DNA from: Spirochaetaceae bacterium
Lineage (GTDB): Bacteria > Spirochaetota > Spirochaetia > Treponematales > Breznakiellaceae
Direction of reading: 5' to 3'
Assembly (NCBI GenBank): GCA_031284085.1
Contig: JAITAM010000022.1
Coordinates: 1 to 18,136 of the forward strand
DNA length: 18,136 nucleotides
Below, one piece after another: positions 1 through 7,240 of the stretch. The position numbers and the translations under genes were made by a program. Below the pieces are notes generated by a model, which searched no databases, was not told the origin of the DNA, and saw only the letters and a list, made by a program, of their open reading frames with translations. The first letter of the stretch is position 1. Each line of letters opens with the position of its first letter.

Positions 1-5
1 CTGGC

Positions 6-1013
6 CTATGGCCGCGCCTGTATGTCCTTCTCTGAAAGTCCGTATCCTTCGTTGGTATGACCGCCTCGCCCTTCCGGTTCTATGTGAACCATTATGTCGT
101 ATACACAATCAATACGCGCTTTAATCGCTTGCTCTACCGCCGATGCGATTTTGTGCGCATCCTGAACACTCAATTCAGGATCAACCTCAATATCAATGTC
201 AATGTCCCAAAAACCGGCAACGCGGCGCATACGTGTCCTGTGCGGATTCTTTGCGCCGGCTACCGAATGAACCGCATCAAAAACCACCCGGTAGGACTCC
301 GTTTTGGTGTTCCCGTCCATGAATTCTCTGTTCACTTCAATGAGAATACCGACCGCAGTCTTAATAACCCCTATTCCTATGAAAAAAGCAATAACCGGGT
401 CCACAATCCCGACATTAAAGACAGAGGAAAAAATAAGCCCCACAAAGACCAAGCTCGAAATAAAGATATCGGATAGCATATTCTTTGCATTTGCTTTCAA
501 CAAACTCGACTTTGCCTTTTTACCCAAAGCATATTGACTCCACGCAAGGATGATTTTTCCTACTATAGAAACAACGGTTACTATAAGTGCAGAAAAATCC
601 GGAATACTAATGGCGGATCCGGCATATATGCGTTTGGCGGCGCCCAAAAGAATCTGAGCACCGCCAAAAAAAAGAATACACGCCATAAGCGCCGTAGCTA
701 CCGTTTCCACCCTGCCATGACCCCACGGGTGATCCGCATCCGCAGGCCGCGTAATCTCCCGTGCCACCAACAAAGACATAAAAGCAAGCGACATATCAAT
801 CGCGGAATCAACACCGTCGCCAACTACTGCAAGACTTGAAGCCGCCCATCCGATGCCTATTTTGAGCAGCGCCAGTAAGGCATTGCCTATCAGCGCAATG
901 ATGGAGGCTCTTTTTATGATGCGGGCTTTTTCAGCATATTCGGCTGCCGCCGTAGTGTTCTCGATAGCGGTGTTAGTACTGTCGGTAGTTGGGTGTAAAT
1001 TTTTAATATCCAT
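6..1013 (-). CDS. Cation diffusion facilitator (CDF) metal transporter
   Basis: Inner-membrane exporter of divalent metal ions, 335 residues, about the usual length for the family. It has a six-helix membrane region followed by a cytoplasmic dimerisation domain (about 238-313, ending in VHIEPEG). The helix 2 metal motif is DSAID (D69, D73), followed by the family signature HPWGHGR (95-101). The helix 5 site is NMLSD (N178, D182), so the His common in zinc CDFs is Asn. This suggests a metal other than zinc, possibly manganese, but that is inference. I chose the ATG at 1013 because AAAGGA lies about 9 nt upstream. The frame is open up to a TTG at 1061, but that falls on the predicted -35 box. 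The gene is complete, ending in TAG. The 144 bp gap upstream holds its promoter and a repeat fragment. Confidence 0.93.
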   Translation of the reverse strand: MDIKNLHPTTDSTNTAIENTTAAAEYAEKARIIKRASIIALIGNALLALLKIGIGWAASSLAVVGDGVDSAIDMSLAFMSLLVAREITRPADADHPWGHGRVETVATALMACILFFGGAQILLGAAKRIYAGSAISIPDFSALIVTVVSIVGKIILAWSQYALGKKAKSSLLKANAKNMLSDIFISSLVFVGLIFSSVFNVGIVDPVIAFFIGIGVIKTAVGILIEVNREFMDGNTKTESYRVVFDAVHSVAGAKNPHRTRMRRVAGFWDIDIDIEVDPELSVQDAHKIASAVEQAIKARIDCVYDIMVHIEPEGRGGHTNEGYGLSEKDIQARP

Positions 1014-1031
1014 AGCCTGTTTTCCTTTGTT

Positions 1032-1061
1032 TTTATAGCCCGACCGGATACCAGTTGTCAA
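1032..1061 (-). promoter_or_regulatory. Probable sigma70 promoter of the CDF gene
   Basis: Read on the minus strand, TTGACA (1056-1061) and TATAAA (1032-1037) are 18 bp apart; CTATAA would give 17. The -10 is only about 18 bp from the ATG at 1013, so the 5' UTR would be very short and barely include the ribosome site. That crowding is the main doubt. Confidence 0.5.
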
Positions 1062-1205
1062 CCACAGTCGGCAGAGTCTTTGAGATGTCTGATAAAGAGT
1101 TACAATTCAATTGGAGAAGAAGCAGGCGCAAGACAATCTCAGGCATAGGCTGGAGTTGAGGTCAGACCTAGCCTACGGCTGAGAAGCTCCCTAACTCATG
1201 CGCCA

Positions 1206-2054
1206 TTAGCACCGCTGATAGTGGCGCCGCTGACACCGTTGATCGTACGCAGCTCCCGATACAAAACCGAAGTTTAGAGACAGGCCGGCCTGCTTGATTG
1301 CCCGCGTTGCAATGTAGGAAGGCGCATAGTCTTTTAATACACCGACGGTATCATGATCTTCATACAGATCGGTCAGGATAAAGCCTGCTTTTAACTGCCC
1401 GCCGATTAACTCCTCCAACGAGTGGCTAAATTCAAGAGCGTCATGCTCGGCGGCCACCTTTTCGTAGAGTGCAGGGTCTTTCAAGGGGTTATAGGGTAAT
1501 TTGTTCGTAACCACCAACGGTAAGTTTTCAGTGCTGTCGAACAAATAACAAAGCCCGTTATTCATGCTGGCTATTAGGACTCCCTTATCCTTTAGCACAC
1601 GGGACGATTCGTTCCAGATATGATAGACATCTTCTATATAACAGTTCGATACCGGGTGAAAGATTATATCAAACTCACCGTCGTTAAACGGCAGTCTTTT
1701 CGTCATATCCGCTTTGACTATGTTTATTGAGTATGATTCTCTTTCAGAAACGCAGCGCTCTTTGGCAAGTTGTTCATCGGAATAATCAAGCACCGTACAA
1801 TCGGCTCCCAGCGCTGCAAAGACAGGCATTTGTTGGCCGCCGCCGCAGGCAAGCCCCAGTAACTTTCTCCCCTTCAGCGAAGGGACAAACCACTCTTGAG
1901 GAACATACCGAGCAGGGGTGAGCAAGACACGCCATTCGCCGTTCTTTGCCTTTACAAAATCATCGTGGCTTAGAGGAGTCCCCCATTCCCAGCCGCTTCT
2001 TACCCATCCATCAATGACAGCGGCGTTAAAATCCGTATAGTTTTGCTTTTCCAT
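1206..2054 (-). CDS. Class I SAM-dependent methyltransferase with repeat-derived C-terminus
   Basis: Predicted Rossmann-fold methyltransferase of 282 residues; the substrate cannot be read from sequence. The SAM-binding motif I is LLGLACGGGQQ (about 65-75), followed by the acidic residue of motif II in VLDYSDEQ (D90) and the DIIFHPVSNCYIED segment of motif IV. The N-terminal stretch with GWEWG resembles small-molecule methyltransferases of Firmicutes and spirochaetes. The start is uncertain: ATG at 2054 gives a typical N-terminus, ATG at 2084 adds ten residues, and neither has a clear ribosome site. It lies 48 bp (or 18 bp) after the membrane protein gene and is probably cotranscribed with it. 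The last 28 residues or so are encoded largely by a copy of the dispersed repeat and replace the expected end soon after IATRAIK. Confidence 0.88.
   Translation of the reverse strand: MEKQNYTDFNAAVIDGWVRSGWEWGTPLSHDDFVKAKNGEWRVLLTPARYVPQEWFVPSLKGRKLLGLACGGGQQMPVFAALGADCTVLDYSDEQLAKERCVSERESYSINIVKADMTKRLPFNDGEFDIIFHPVSNCYIEDVYHIWNESSRVLKDKGVLIASMNNGLCYLFDSTENLPLVVTNKLPYNPLKDPALYEKVAAEHDALEFSHSLEELIGGQLKAGFILTDLYEDHDTVGVLKDYAPSYIATRAIKQAGLSLNFGFVSGAAYDQRCQRRHYQRC
1244..1293 (+). repeat. Family A repeat copy inside the methyltransferase 3' end
   Basis: The stretch reads CAGCTCCCGATACAAAACCG, continues AAGTTTAGAGACAGG, and matches the CGTTCCCGATACAATACCGAAGCTTTGAAACAGG core of the array at 6005-6278 apart from scattered changes. 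Read on the minus strand it gives the peptide LNFGFVSGAAY, in the same frame as the array's repeated GIVSGTMYGF-type peptide. Confidence 0.75.
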
Positions 2055-2102
2055 AGCAAAAAGTATTTCTGCTATCGGCAGCATCTGTCAATACAACAAA
2101 GG

Positions 2103-3185
2103 CTATGAAATCCGCGATATAAGCAGGGCGATAAAGAATATGTTAAGGGCGATACCGGCTACAAGAAACAGAACTGCAATTACCGAGAGTATAGAGGCCG
2201 CAGTCGTATAGAAACGGCTAAGCTGCTCAGGGCTGCCCGGTATAAAACCGTAGAGCGCTGCGAAGTCGGACGGTTCTACCGGAAGAGGGCTGTCTTTGCG
2301 TATAACACCGAATATTGTCCACTCGGTGTTTTTGCCTCTGATCTGCACCAAAGAAGGCAGATCAGCCGGCATTTTGTCCACCCGTACCGAACCGTAATAC
2401 TCACCGTCCGGCAAATACTGGTTTTCATAGCGCAGGAGTGTCGCAATAGTATCGCGGTACGAACGCAGGGTCCGTGTTTGCCGCCACAACTTACTGTATA
2501 GACTGGTAAATAGAATACCCGGCGGTAATACGGGAAAAAGCGGTATAAAGATTGCGAGGGTAGCTATAAGCACCGTGAGGCGGAAAGCAGGGCGGTTGAG
2601 AAACGAAAATGCTATACATAAAAAAGAAAATGTCCCTGCGGCAAGCGAATAAGGGGTAATGCTGTTGAAGTATTGGTTGTTGTTCCGCCCCGCCCACAAG
2701 ACCCGTTCGTTCAAGGAACGGTCGTTGTCCCCGTAGAAAATGATAATAATCGGTTCTTTCTTTGTGCCGGAAAACACAAGCCGATCGTTGTGCATACGGA
2801 GGCTGCCGCCTACATAAACCCGCCCGCCCTCAATCAAAGTCGTAATTTTATTCCAGTGGATACGCTTAACCTCAGCTTGAATCCCTGACAGAGAAAACAA
2901 GTATATCTGCGCTTCGATGAGATTGACAGGTACAGTTATGTTTTCCCCACGAATCCACAGGATATTTTTATCGCTAATTGATTCAAAGCTGCCGGTGAAT
3001 CTATAGGCCGGTTCTGTGCTGCGGTGCAAAGAGGTGTAATTGAGTAGAGGGGCCTGCCGCAGATCGTCAAAACAGCGGCGGAACTTATGCCAGTTATTGC
3101 GATCAAAGAAGATGCCCAAGAGTGGTATAACGCAGTACCACAAGAGCGCCAAAGCGGCTACGATGATGAGATCAGCAACCCGCAT
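2103..3185 (-). CDS. Integral membrane protein of unknown function
   Basis: I do not recognise a family. The protein has 360 residues with a hydrophobic N-terminal helix (about 5-25), a soluble part (about 30-175) with beta-rich character, a central pair of hydrophobic segments (about 180-230), a second soluble part (about 235-325), and a C-terminal helix (about 330-355). It is likely an envelope protein with two extramembrane domains. The ATG at 3185 has no ribosome site of its own. In the same frame, two codons upstream (TGA, then CGT), an 18-codon ORF ends that does carry a strong one. The protein may therefore be translated by coupling, or the gene may be a longer one broken by a nonsense codon. 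The methyltransferase gene follows closely on the same strand. Confidence 0.8.
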   Translation of the reverse strand: MRVADLIIVAALALLWYCVIPLLGIFFDRNNWHKFRRCFDDLRQAPLLNYTSLHRSTEPAYRFTGSFESISDKNILWIRGENITVPVNLIEAQIYLFSLSGIQAEVKRIHWNKITTLIEGGRVYVGGSLRMHNDRLVFSGTKKEPIIIIFYGDNDRSLNERVLWAGRNNNQYFNSITPYSLAAGTFSFLCIAFSFLNRPAFRLTVLIATLAIFIPLFPVLPPGILFTSLYSKLWRQTRTLRSYRDTIATLLRYENQYLPDGEYYGSVRVDKMPADLPSLVQIRGKNTEWTIFGVIRKDSPLPVEPSDFAALYGFIPGSPEQLSRFYTTAASILSVIAVLFLVAGIALNIFFIALLISRIS

Positions 3186-3188
3186 ACG

Positions 3189-3245
3189 TCAAGCTGAGAC
3201 GGGCAAGGCGGCAAACCCAAAGCTTAATAGGTTAATCGTTTCCAT
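3189..3245 (-). CDS. 18-residue ORF with strong RBS, in frame with the membrane protein
   Basis: ATG at 3245 is preceded by AAGGAGG with 7 nt spacing, the best ribosome site in this part of the window. The product METINLLSFGFAALPVSA ends at TGA (3189-3191). One sense codon (CGT) separates this stop from the ATG of the 360-residue membrane protein in the same frame. It could be a coupled leader peptide, or the true N-terminus of a 380-residue protein interrupted by TGA through mutation or sequencing error. The peptide is hydrophobic and would extend the first membrane helix. Confidence 0.5.
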   Translation of the reverse strand: METINLLSFGFAALPVSA

Positions 3246-3294
3246 GCCGGTTCCTCCTTTTTATGGATATGAAAAAACGGATGACAAAAACAAC

Positions 3295-3318
3295 GTATAG
3301 ATATTACAATATCTATAC
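3295..3318. promoter_or_regulatory. 24 bp palindrome upstream of the membrane protein gene
   Basis: Perfect inverted repeat with 11 bp arms (GTATAGATATT and its complement) and a 2 bp centre (AC), 50 bp upstream of the ATG at 3245. It is AT-rich, lies in the divergent gap facing the chemoreceptor fragment, and contains TATAGA-like -10 sequences. A dimeric regulator site is the likeliest reading; no clear -35 was found. Confidence 0.5.
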
Positions 3319-3387
3319 ATTAGAGATTGGAATTAGAATGAGTGTACAGAACCTACAAAACACTATAAAGCAACCAATACTTGCATG

Positions 3388-3414
3388 TATACAGGCGCGG
3401 CCTGCCTGCGGCTC
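3388..3414 (+). repeat. Short fragment of the dispersed repeat
   Basis: TATACAGGCGCGGCCTGC continues into CTGCGGCTCA. It resembles the ACAGGC...GCCTGT and CCTGCGGCTG hairpin modules of the arrays but lacks the rest of the unit. It lies just upstream of the chemoreceptor fragment. Confidence 0.35.
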
Positions 3415-3469
3415 AGACTAGTAATAAAATGTGTTATGGATAGAATTATTATTAAAGGAAGGAGTATTT

Positions 3470-3655
3470 ATGAAAATCGGCGTTAAATTGATGGTTACTG
3501 TCAGTACTATCAAAATCATTGGTATAAGACTTTTAGCAGGTCTTATGCTTTTTGAGGCGGATCGGGAAATCAGCCGGCCGGTGGGTCTTGCAAAAAACAG
3601 CGTTTACCCCCCCCCCCCCCCCCCCCCTACTGTTAAAGGATTGTTACCCCCTTAA
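3470..3655 (+). pseudogene. Chemoreceptor 5' fragment ending in a poly(C) tract
   Basis: A 61-codon ORF whose first 37 or so codons duplicate the start of the next gene. From the ribosome site to GTGG, about 124 bp match with some 13 differences (near 90% identity), almost all transitions. It keeps the ribosome site (AAGGAAGGAG), the first membrane helix and the EADREISR segment, then diverges at about 3583. It runs into 21 C residues read as a proline run and stops at 3655. The sensor domain, second helix and signalling domain are all missing. It is either a degenerate tandem duplication or a short leader acting on the intact receptor gene 54 bp downstream. Confidence 0.75.
3607..3627 (+). 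repeat. Poly(C) homopolymer, 21 C
   Basis: Uninterrupted run of 21 C residues inside the chemoreceptor fragment, 83 bp before the intact receptor's ATG. Tracts of this length are unstable by slipped-strand mispairing, and poly(G/C) tracts drive phase variation in spirochaetes and other pathogens. By hand translation, loss of one C opens the frame as far as a TGA that overlaps the receptor ATG (ATGA at 3710-3713); gain of one C stops translation at once (TAC TGT TAA). Tract length is also easily miscalled in sequencing. Confidence 0.9.
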
Positions 3656-3709
3656 ATACAAGAGTGTGGTACAGTCTGTTTTTCTTCGTGGTATAGAAAA
3701 GGAGTATTT

Positions 3710-5890
3710 ATGAAAATTGGCGTTAAATTGATAGTTACTATCAGTACTATCAACATCATCGGCATAGGGCTTTTAGCAAGTCTTACGCTTTTTGAAGCGG
3801 ATCAGGAAATCAGCCGGCTGGTGGATGAAGATGCACGGAACATTGCGGAAAAGACCGGTGAGCAAATAGGAAGGTGGTTTGATGAATATATGGATATGGC
3901 ACGAGGTCTGGCCCAGTTCATGGAAGGCTATAAAGAAATACCGGCGCCGCAGCGTCGGGAGCAGCTCAACTTTATGATGAAGCAGACGCTCATCACGAAT
4001 CCGGAGCTAAGCGATGTTTATGCCAACTGGTCGCCGAACGGGCTTGACGGCATGGATGCAGAGTATGCAAATGCTCCCGGAGCCGATGGAAACGGACGGT
4101 ACACGCCTGCTTGGTCTATGGGACAGACCGGTCCTGTAGTAACCACTATACAAGGTTTCGAGTGGGATACGCTTATGCAATTACCGATCACGACAGACTT
4201 TGTATTTGATCCTTTTATGCATCCTGAAACCCGCCTTCTAAGCGCCCAAATGTGCCATCCGGTAAAGGATAACGGGAAGATCATAGGGCTGGTAGGAGAT
4301 GTTCTTGCATTATCAACAATACAGACTCTGGTGGAAAAGGTTAAACCGTTCGGCGATGGCCATGCCTTTCTTTTCAGTTCAGGCGGTTTTGTTGTTGCTC
4401 ACCCCGACCCAAGCCGGCTGGGGAAGAACATACGCGACTCAGAAAGCGATACCTTCGGCCCCTTCCTTGATGCTATGGTTAATGCGATCGATACAGGAAC
4501 CGCCATCTCCTTCTTATACACTCCTGCTCAATCAAAGACGGCTACTAAGTATTATGCAGTGCCGTTCACTATCGGGCATGATCCTCGTGCATGGATCTTG
4601 GCTATCAGCATTTCATACAATACCATTATGACGCCGGTTTACCGAATGGGACTTATAAGCCTTATCATAGGCATCCTTACCATTATCTTTATGTCTGTTG
4701 GAGTCATTCTCACCGCCCGTTCCATTAGCCGTCCCATTGCCTACACCATGATGGTACTCAAAGATGTTGCCGAAGGAGACTTAACCAAAGAGCTTGCCGT
4801 ACATTCCAATGATGAGCTGGGCGCTCTTGTCCGTTACTTGAACTTCACTATAGACAAGATCAAGCATCTTGTCCTTTCCGTCAGGAAAGAAGCGGCCGTG
4901 CTTTCGCAAACCGGTTCCGACCTTGCCGCTAATATGACTGAAACCGCAGCCTCTATCAACGAGATCACCGCAAACATCAAAAGTATCAAGTCGCAAACCA
5001 ACAAACAAGCGGTGAGCGCTAAAGACGCTCATACCATCATGGGGCAAGTTGTAGAGAATGTCGAAATGCTCAACTCTCAGATTCAGAAGCAGATCGATTG
5101 TGTCAGCCACTCCTCAACTGCGGTAGAGCAGATGCTGGCAAACATTCAGAGCGTAACCCAGACCCTTGTTAAGAACAAAGCCAACGTAAGCAAGCTTGCG
5201 CAAGCCTCTGAAGTGGGGCGCACAGGGCTAGAGGAAGTATCCGGCGATATCCAAGAGATCGCTAAAGAGTCAGAGGGTTTACTTGAGATCAATGCGGTCA
5301 TGGAGAGTATTGCAAGCCAAACGAATCTTTTATCAATGAATGCGGCGATAGAAGCTGCGCACGCGGGGGAGGCGGGGAAAGGTTTTGCCGTTGTTGCCGA
5401 TGAGATCAGGAAGCTTTCTGAGTCTTCGAGTGAACAATCGAAGACCATAAGCATTGTTCTGAATAAGATAAAAGAGTCGATAGACAAGATAAGCACGGCC
5501 ACGAACGCGGTCTTGATGAACTTTGAGGCAATAAGCGAAGGAGTGAAGACGGTAACGAATCAAGAGATGAGTATTCGTAATGCGATGGAAGAGCAAGGAA
5601 CGGGTAGCAAAGTCGTACTGGAATCGATGGGTAGTTTGAATGAGATCACAGGAGAAGTAAAGCGGACTGCGCACGGGATGATTAGCGGCAGCCGTGAAGT
5701 GATAAAGGAAAGCAAGTCGCTTGAGCAGATCACGGTAGAGATAGGGGATGGAATGCAGGAGATGGCATCCGGTGCAGAGCAGATAGATACTGCGGTGAAC
5801 AGGATAAACGATATAAGTATAGAGAACAAGAAACAGATAGGGCTGCTTATGGGTGAATTACAAAAGTTCAAGGTGGTAAGCGGCTCGTGA
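3710..5890 (+). CDS. Methyl-accepting chemotaxis protein with dCache sensor
   Basis: Transmembrane chemoreceptor of 726 residues, acting through CheW/CheA on flagellar switching. In order: membrane helix (about 7-29); periplasmic double-Cache sensor (about 35-300) with ligand-pocket style YANWSPNG, and DGHAFLFSSGGFVVAHPD in the second lobe; second helix (about 312-337); HAMP (about 338-390); long coiled-coil signalling domain with the hairpin tip around AIEAAHAGEAGKGFAVVADE (about 545-565). dCache receptors commonly bind amino acids or other small metabolites; the ligand here is not predictable. There is no C-terminal CheR/CheB tether pentapeptide (it ends KFKVVSGS). The ATG has AAAAGGAG 6 nt upstream. 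The truncated, poly(C)-bearing copy of its 5' end lies immediately upstream and may influence expression. Confidence 0.97.
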   Translation: MKIGVKLIVTISTINIIGIGLLASLTLFEADQEISRLVDEDARNIAEKTGEQIGRWFDEYMDMARGLAQFMEGYKEIPAPQRREQLNFMMKQTLITNPELSDVYANWSPNGLDGMDAEYANAPGADGNGRYTPAWSMGQTGPVVTTIQGFEWDTLMQLPITTDFVFDPFMHPETRLLSAQMCHPVKDNGKIIGLVGDVLALSTIQTLVEKVKPFGDGHAFLFSSGGFVVAHPDPSRLGKNIRDSESDTFGPFLDAMVNAIDTGTAISFLYTPAQSKTATKYYAVPFTIGHDPRAWILAISISYNTIMTPVYRMGLISLIIGILTIIFMSVGVILTARSISRPIAYTMMVLKDVAEGDLTKELAVHSNDELGALVRYLNFTIDKIKHLVLSVRKEAAVLSQTGSDLAANMTETAASINEITANIKSIKSQTNKQAVSAKDAHTIMGQVVENVEMLNSQIQKQIDCVSHSSTAVEQMLANIQSVTQTLVKNKANVSKLAQASEVGRTGLEEVSGDIQEIAKESEGLLEINAVMESIASQTNLLSMNAAIEAAHAGEAGKGFAVVADEIRKLSESSSEQSKTISIVLNKIKESIDKISTATNAVLMNFEAISEGVKTVTNQEMSIRNAMEEQGTGSKVVLESMGSLNEITGEVKRTAHGMISGSREVIKESKSLEQITVEIGDGMQEMASGAEQIDTAVNRINDISIENKKQIGLLMGELQKFKVVSGS

Positions 5891-6004
5891 TTGCAGGAAG
5901 CGCGGCCGGCTTTCTGGGCGCTGTCTCTCGTATAGAGCCATCTGTGTCCTCTCATTTCTAGAGGGCGTGCCACCCAATTCCAAGCGAGAACCGGCCACTT
6001 TACA

Positions 6005-6278
6005 AAACAGGCCGTGCCTGTCAGGCAAAAAGCCGTCCGCCGCCCTTCATACCAATACCGAAACTTTGAAACAGGCTGTGCCTGTAGGCAAAAAGCCGTA
6101 CGCCGTTCCCGATACAATACCGAAGCTTTGAAACAGGCCGTGCCTGTAGGCAAAAAGCCATACGCCGTTCCCGATACGGCACCGAAGCTTTGAAACAGGC
6201 CGTGCCTGTCAGGCAAAAAGCCGTACATCGTTCCCGATACAATACCGAGAACTTTGAAACAGGCCGTGCCTGTCAGGG
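6005..6278 (+). repeat. Family A repeat array (62-64 bp period), filling the 5891-6272 gap
   Basis: Four full units and a partial fifth, with AAACAG starting at 6005, 6069, 6131, 6193 and 6257. Each unit has the perfect hairpin ACAGGC-CGT-GCCTGT (TGT loop in the second), then AGGCAAAAAGCCGTACGCC, then GTTCCCGATACAATACCGAA, then GCTTTG. Small differences separate the units (CTGTC/CTGT, TACGCC/TACATC, ATACAA/ATACGG). The reverse strand is open through most of the array and gives repeated YGFLP- and RRTAFCL-type peptides. The last unit overlaps the stop codon of the ParB-fold gene. The first 110 bp after the chemoreceptor (5891-6004) show nothing I can name beyond a GC-rich imperfect hairpin. 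Confidence 0.9.
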
Positions 6279-7238
6279 CTGGTCGTTTGGTTTTATGTGG
6301 TGGAATTGTTTTGCTATTTTGTGAAGCCAGCGGTCTACAAGCGCAGCAATAAACCGAAAGAAGCGCCCGCGGCTCTGTCCGTATTTTACCGTGAAATCCC
6401 GCGCCGCACAGATAAGAGAATAGTGCATACCGTATTGTTTCTTCAGAAAATCCCAATGCTTAACAAGCCATACATACAAATCACCCGGTTTGCTGCCGGG
6501 AAAGTTGAGTTCTATCCATTCTTGGTGGATAGCCTGCATAATAGGATTGTACACATTGCGGTACCACGATATAAGCGCATCAGAAAAAGCAATCTCAGTC
6601 GGTATGCCCTGATTGATGTAGTACTTATGTACCAAAATATGATTGTAAATCACGTCATACTGACCTGGTGCGCTGAAATCAAGGTTATTATCGCCGGTTA
6701 GTTCACCAAAACGGGTCTTTTCATAAAAAATACGCTTTTCATAGTCTATAACACGTTCTTTAAGCTCGCTGACCGTCATGCCCGGTGTAATAACAATTTC
6801 ACTTGAAAGAGTGGTTACATCAGCATCAATGCTCTCTACACCCTGCGTTTTAGCAACCGAAACTCGGTGGTTGCCGTCGCGGACAAAGTAAGCGCCGCCG
6901 ATTTCATACAGCTGGATAGGAGGCAAAGTAATATCTTTGAGGCGCGCCTGATCAACACTTTCCCAGCGTGAACGCAAAAAATCCTTGCGTGGGAGAAAAG
7001 AATTGTTAAAATCACGGTACCGCCCTTCACTTCCTACAATGAGCTTTATAGGGACGATCTGCATACCGCGGTACACTTCGCTTTTTGGATTCAATATGCT
7101 CTTTACATCATTGAATGAAAGCAGGTTATCCTTATCAATATTCATAAAATGCTGCACCTCGGATAGCATCGCCTTCATGCGTGCGCGGTTAAAATCATCT
7201 TGCGATTGACTAACAACAAGTCGATTATCTTCTTCCAA
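6273..7238 (-). CDS. ParB/Srx-fold domain protein
   Basis: 321 residues. A central segment, IQLYEIGGAYFVRDGNHRVS (about 108-127), matches the phosphate-binding ParB/sulfiredoxin-like fold, with DGNHR in place of the usual G-x-x-R-x-x-A motif. No helix-turn-helix of chromosomal ParB is evident, so a segregation role is not supported; similar stand-alone proteins are usually annotated as regulators of unknown function. The C-terminal half is rich in aromatic residues and ends in basic helices. The start is TTG at 7238, with GAAGGA 9 nt upstream inside the preceding gene, whose stop is 2 nt away, so the two are translationally coupled. The stop TGA is formed by the edge of the repeat array (CTGACAGG on this strand). 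Confidence 0.8.
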   Translation of the reverse strand: MEEDNRLVVSQSQDDFNRARMKAMLSEVQHFMNIDKDNLLSFNDVKSILNPKSEVYRGMQIVPIKLIVGSEGRYRDFNNSFLPRKDFLRSRWESVDQARLKDITLPPIQLYEIGGAYFVRDGNHRVSVAKTQGVESIDADVTTLSSEIVITPGMTVSELKERVIDYEKRIFYEKTRFGELTGDNNLDFSAPGQYDVIYNHILVHKYYINQGIPTEIAFSDALISWYRNVYNPIMQAIHQEWIELNFPGSKPGDLYVWLVKHWDFLKKQYGMHYSLICAARDFTVKYGQSRGRFFRFIAALVDRWLHKIAKQFHHIKPNDQP

Positions 7239-7240
7239 GA

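Noticed and set aside
3189..3191. Selenocysteine at the in-frame TGA
   Set aside because: No conserved redox context and no visible SECIS-like stem directly after the TGA; reinitiation or mutation is simpler.
6005..6278. CRISPR array
   Set aside because: The whole 62-64 bp unit is conserved, with no unique spacers, and no cas genes are present.
5560..6456. 298-residue minus-strand gene through the repeat array
   Set aside because: Its 3' half lies opposite the chemoreceptor signalling domain and the rest is translated repeat; no ribosome site or domain.
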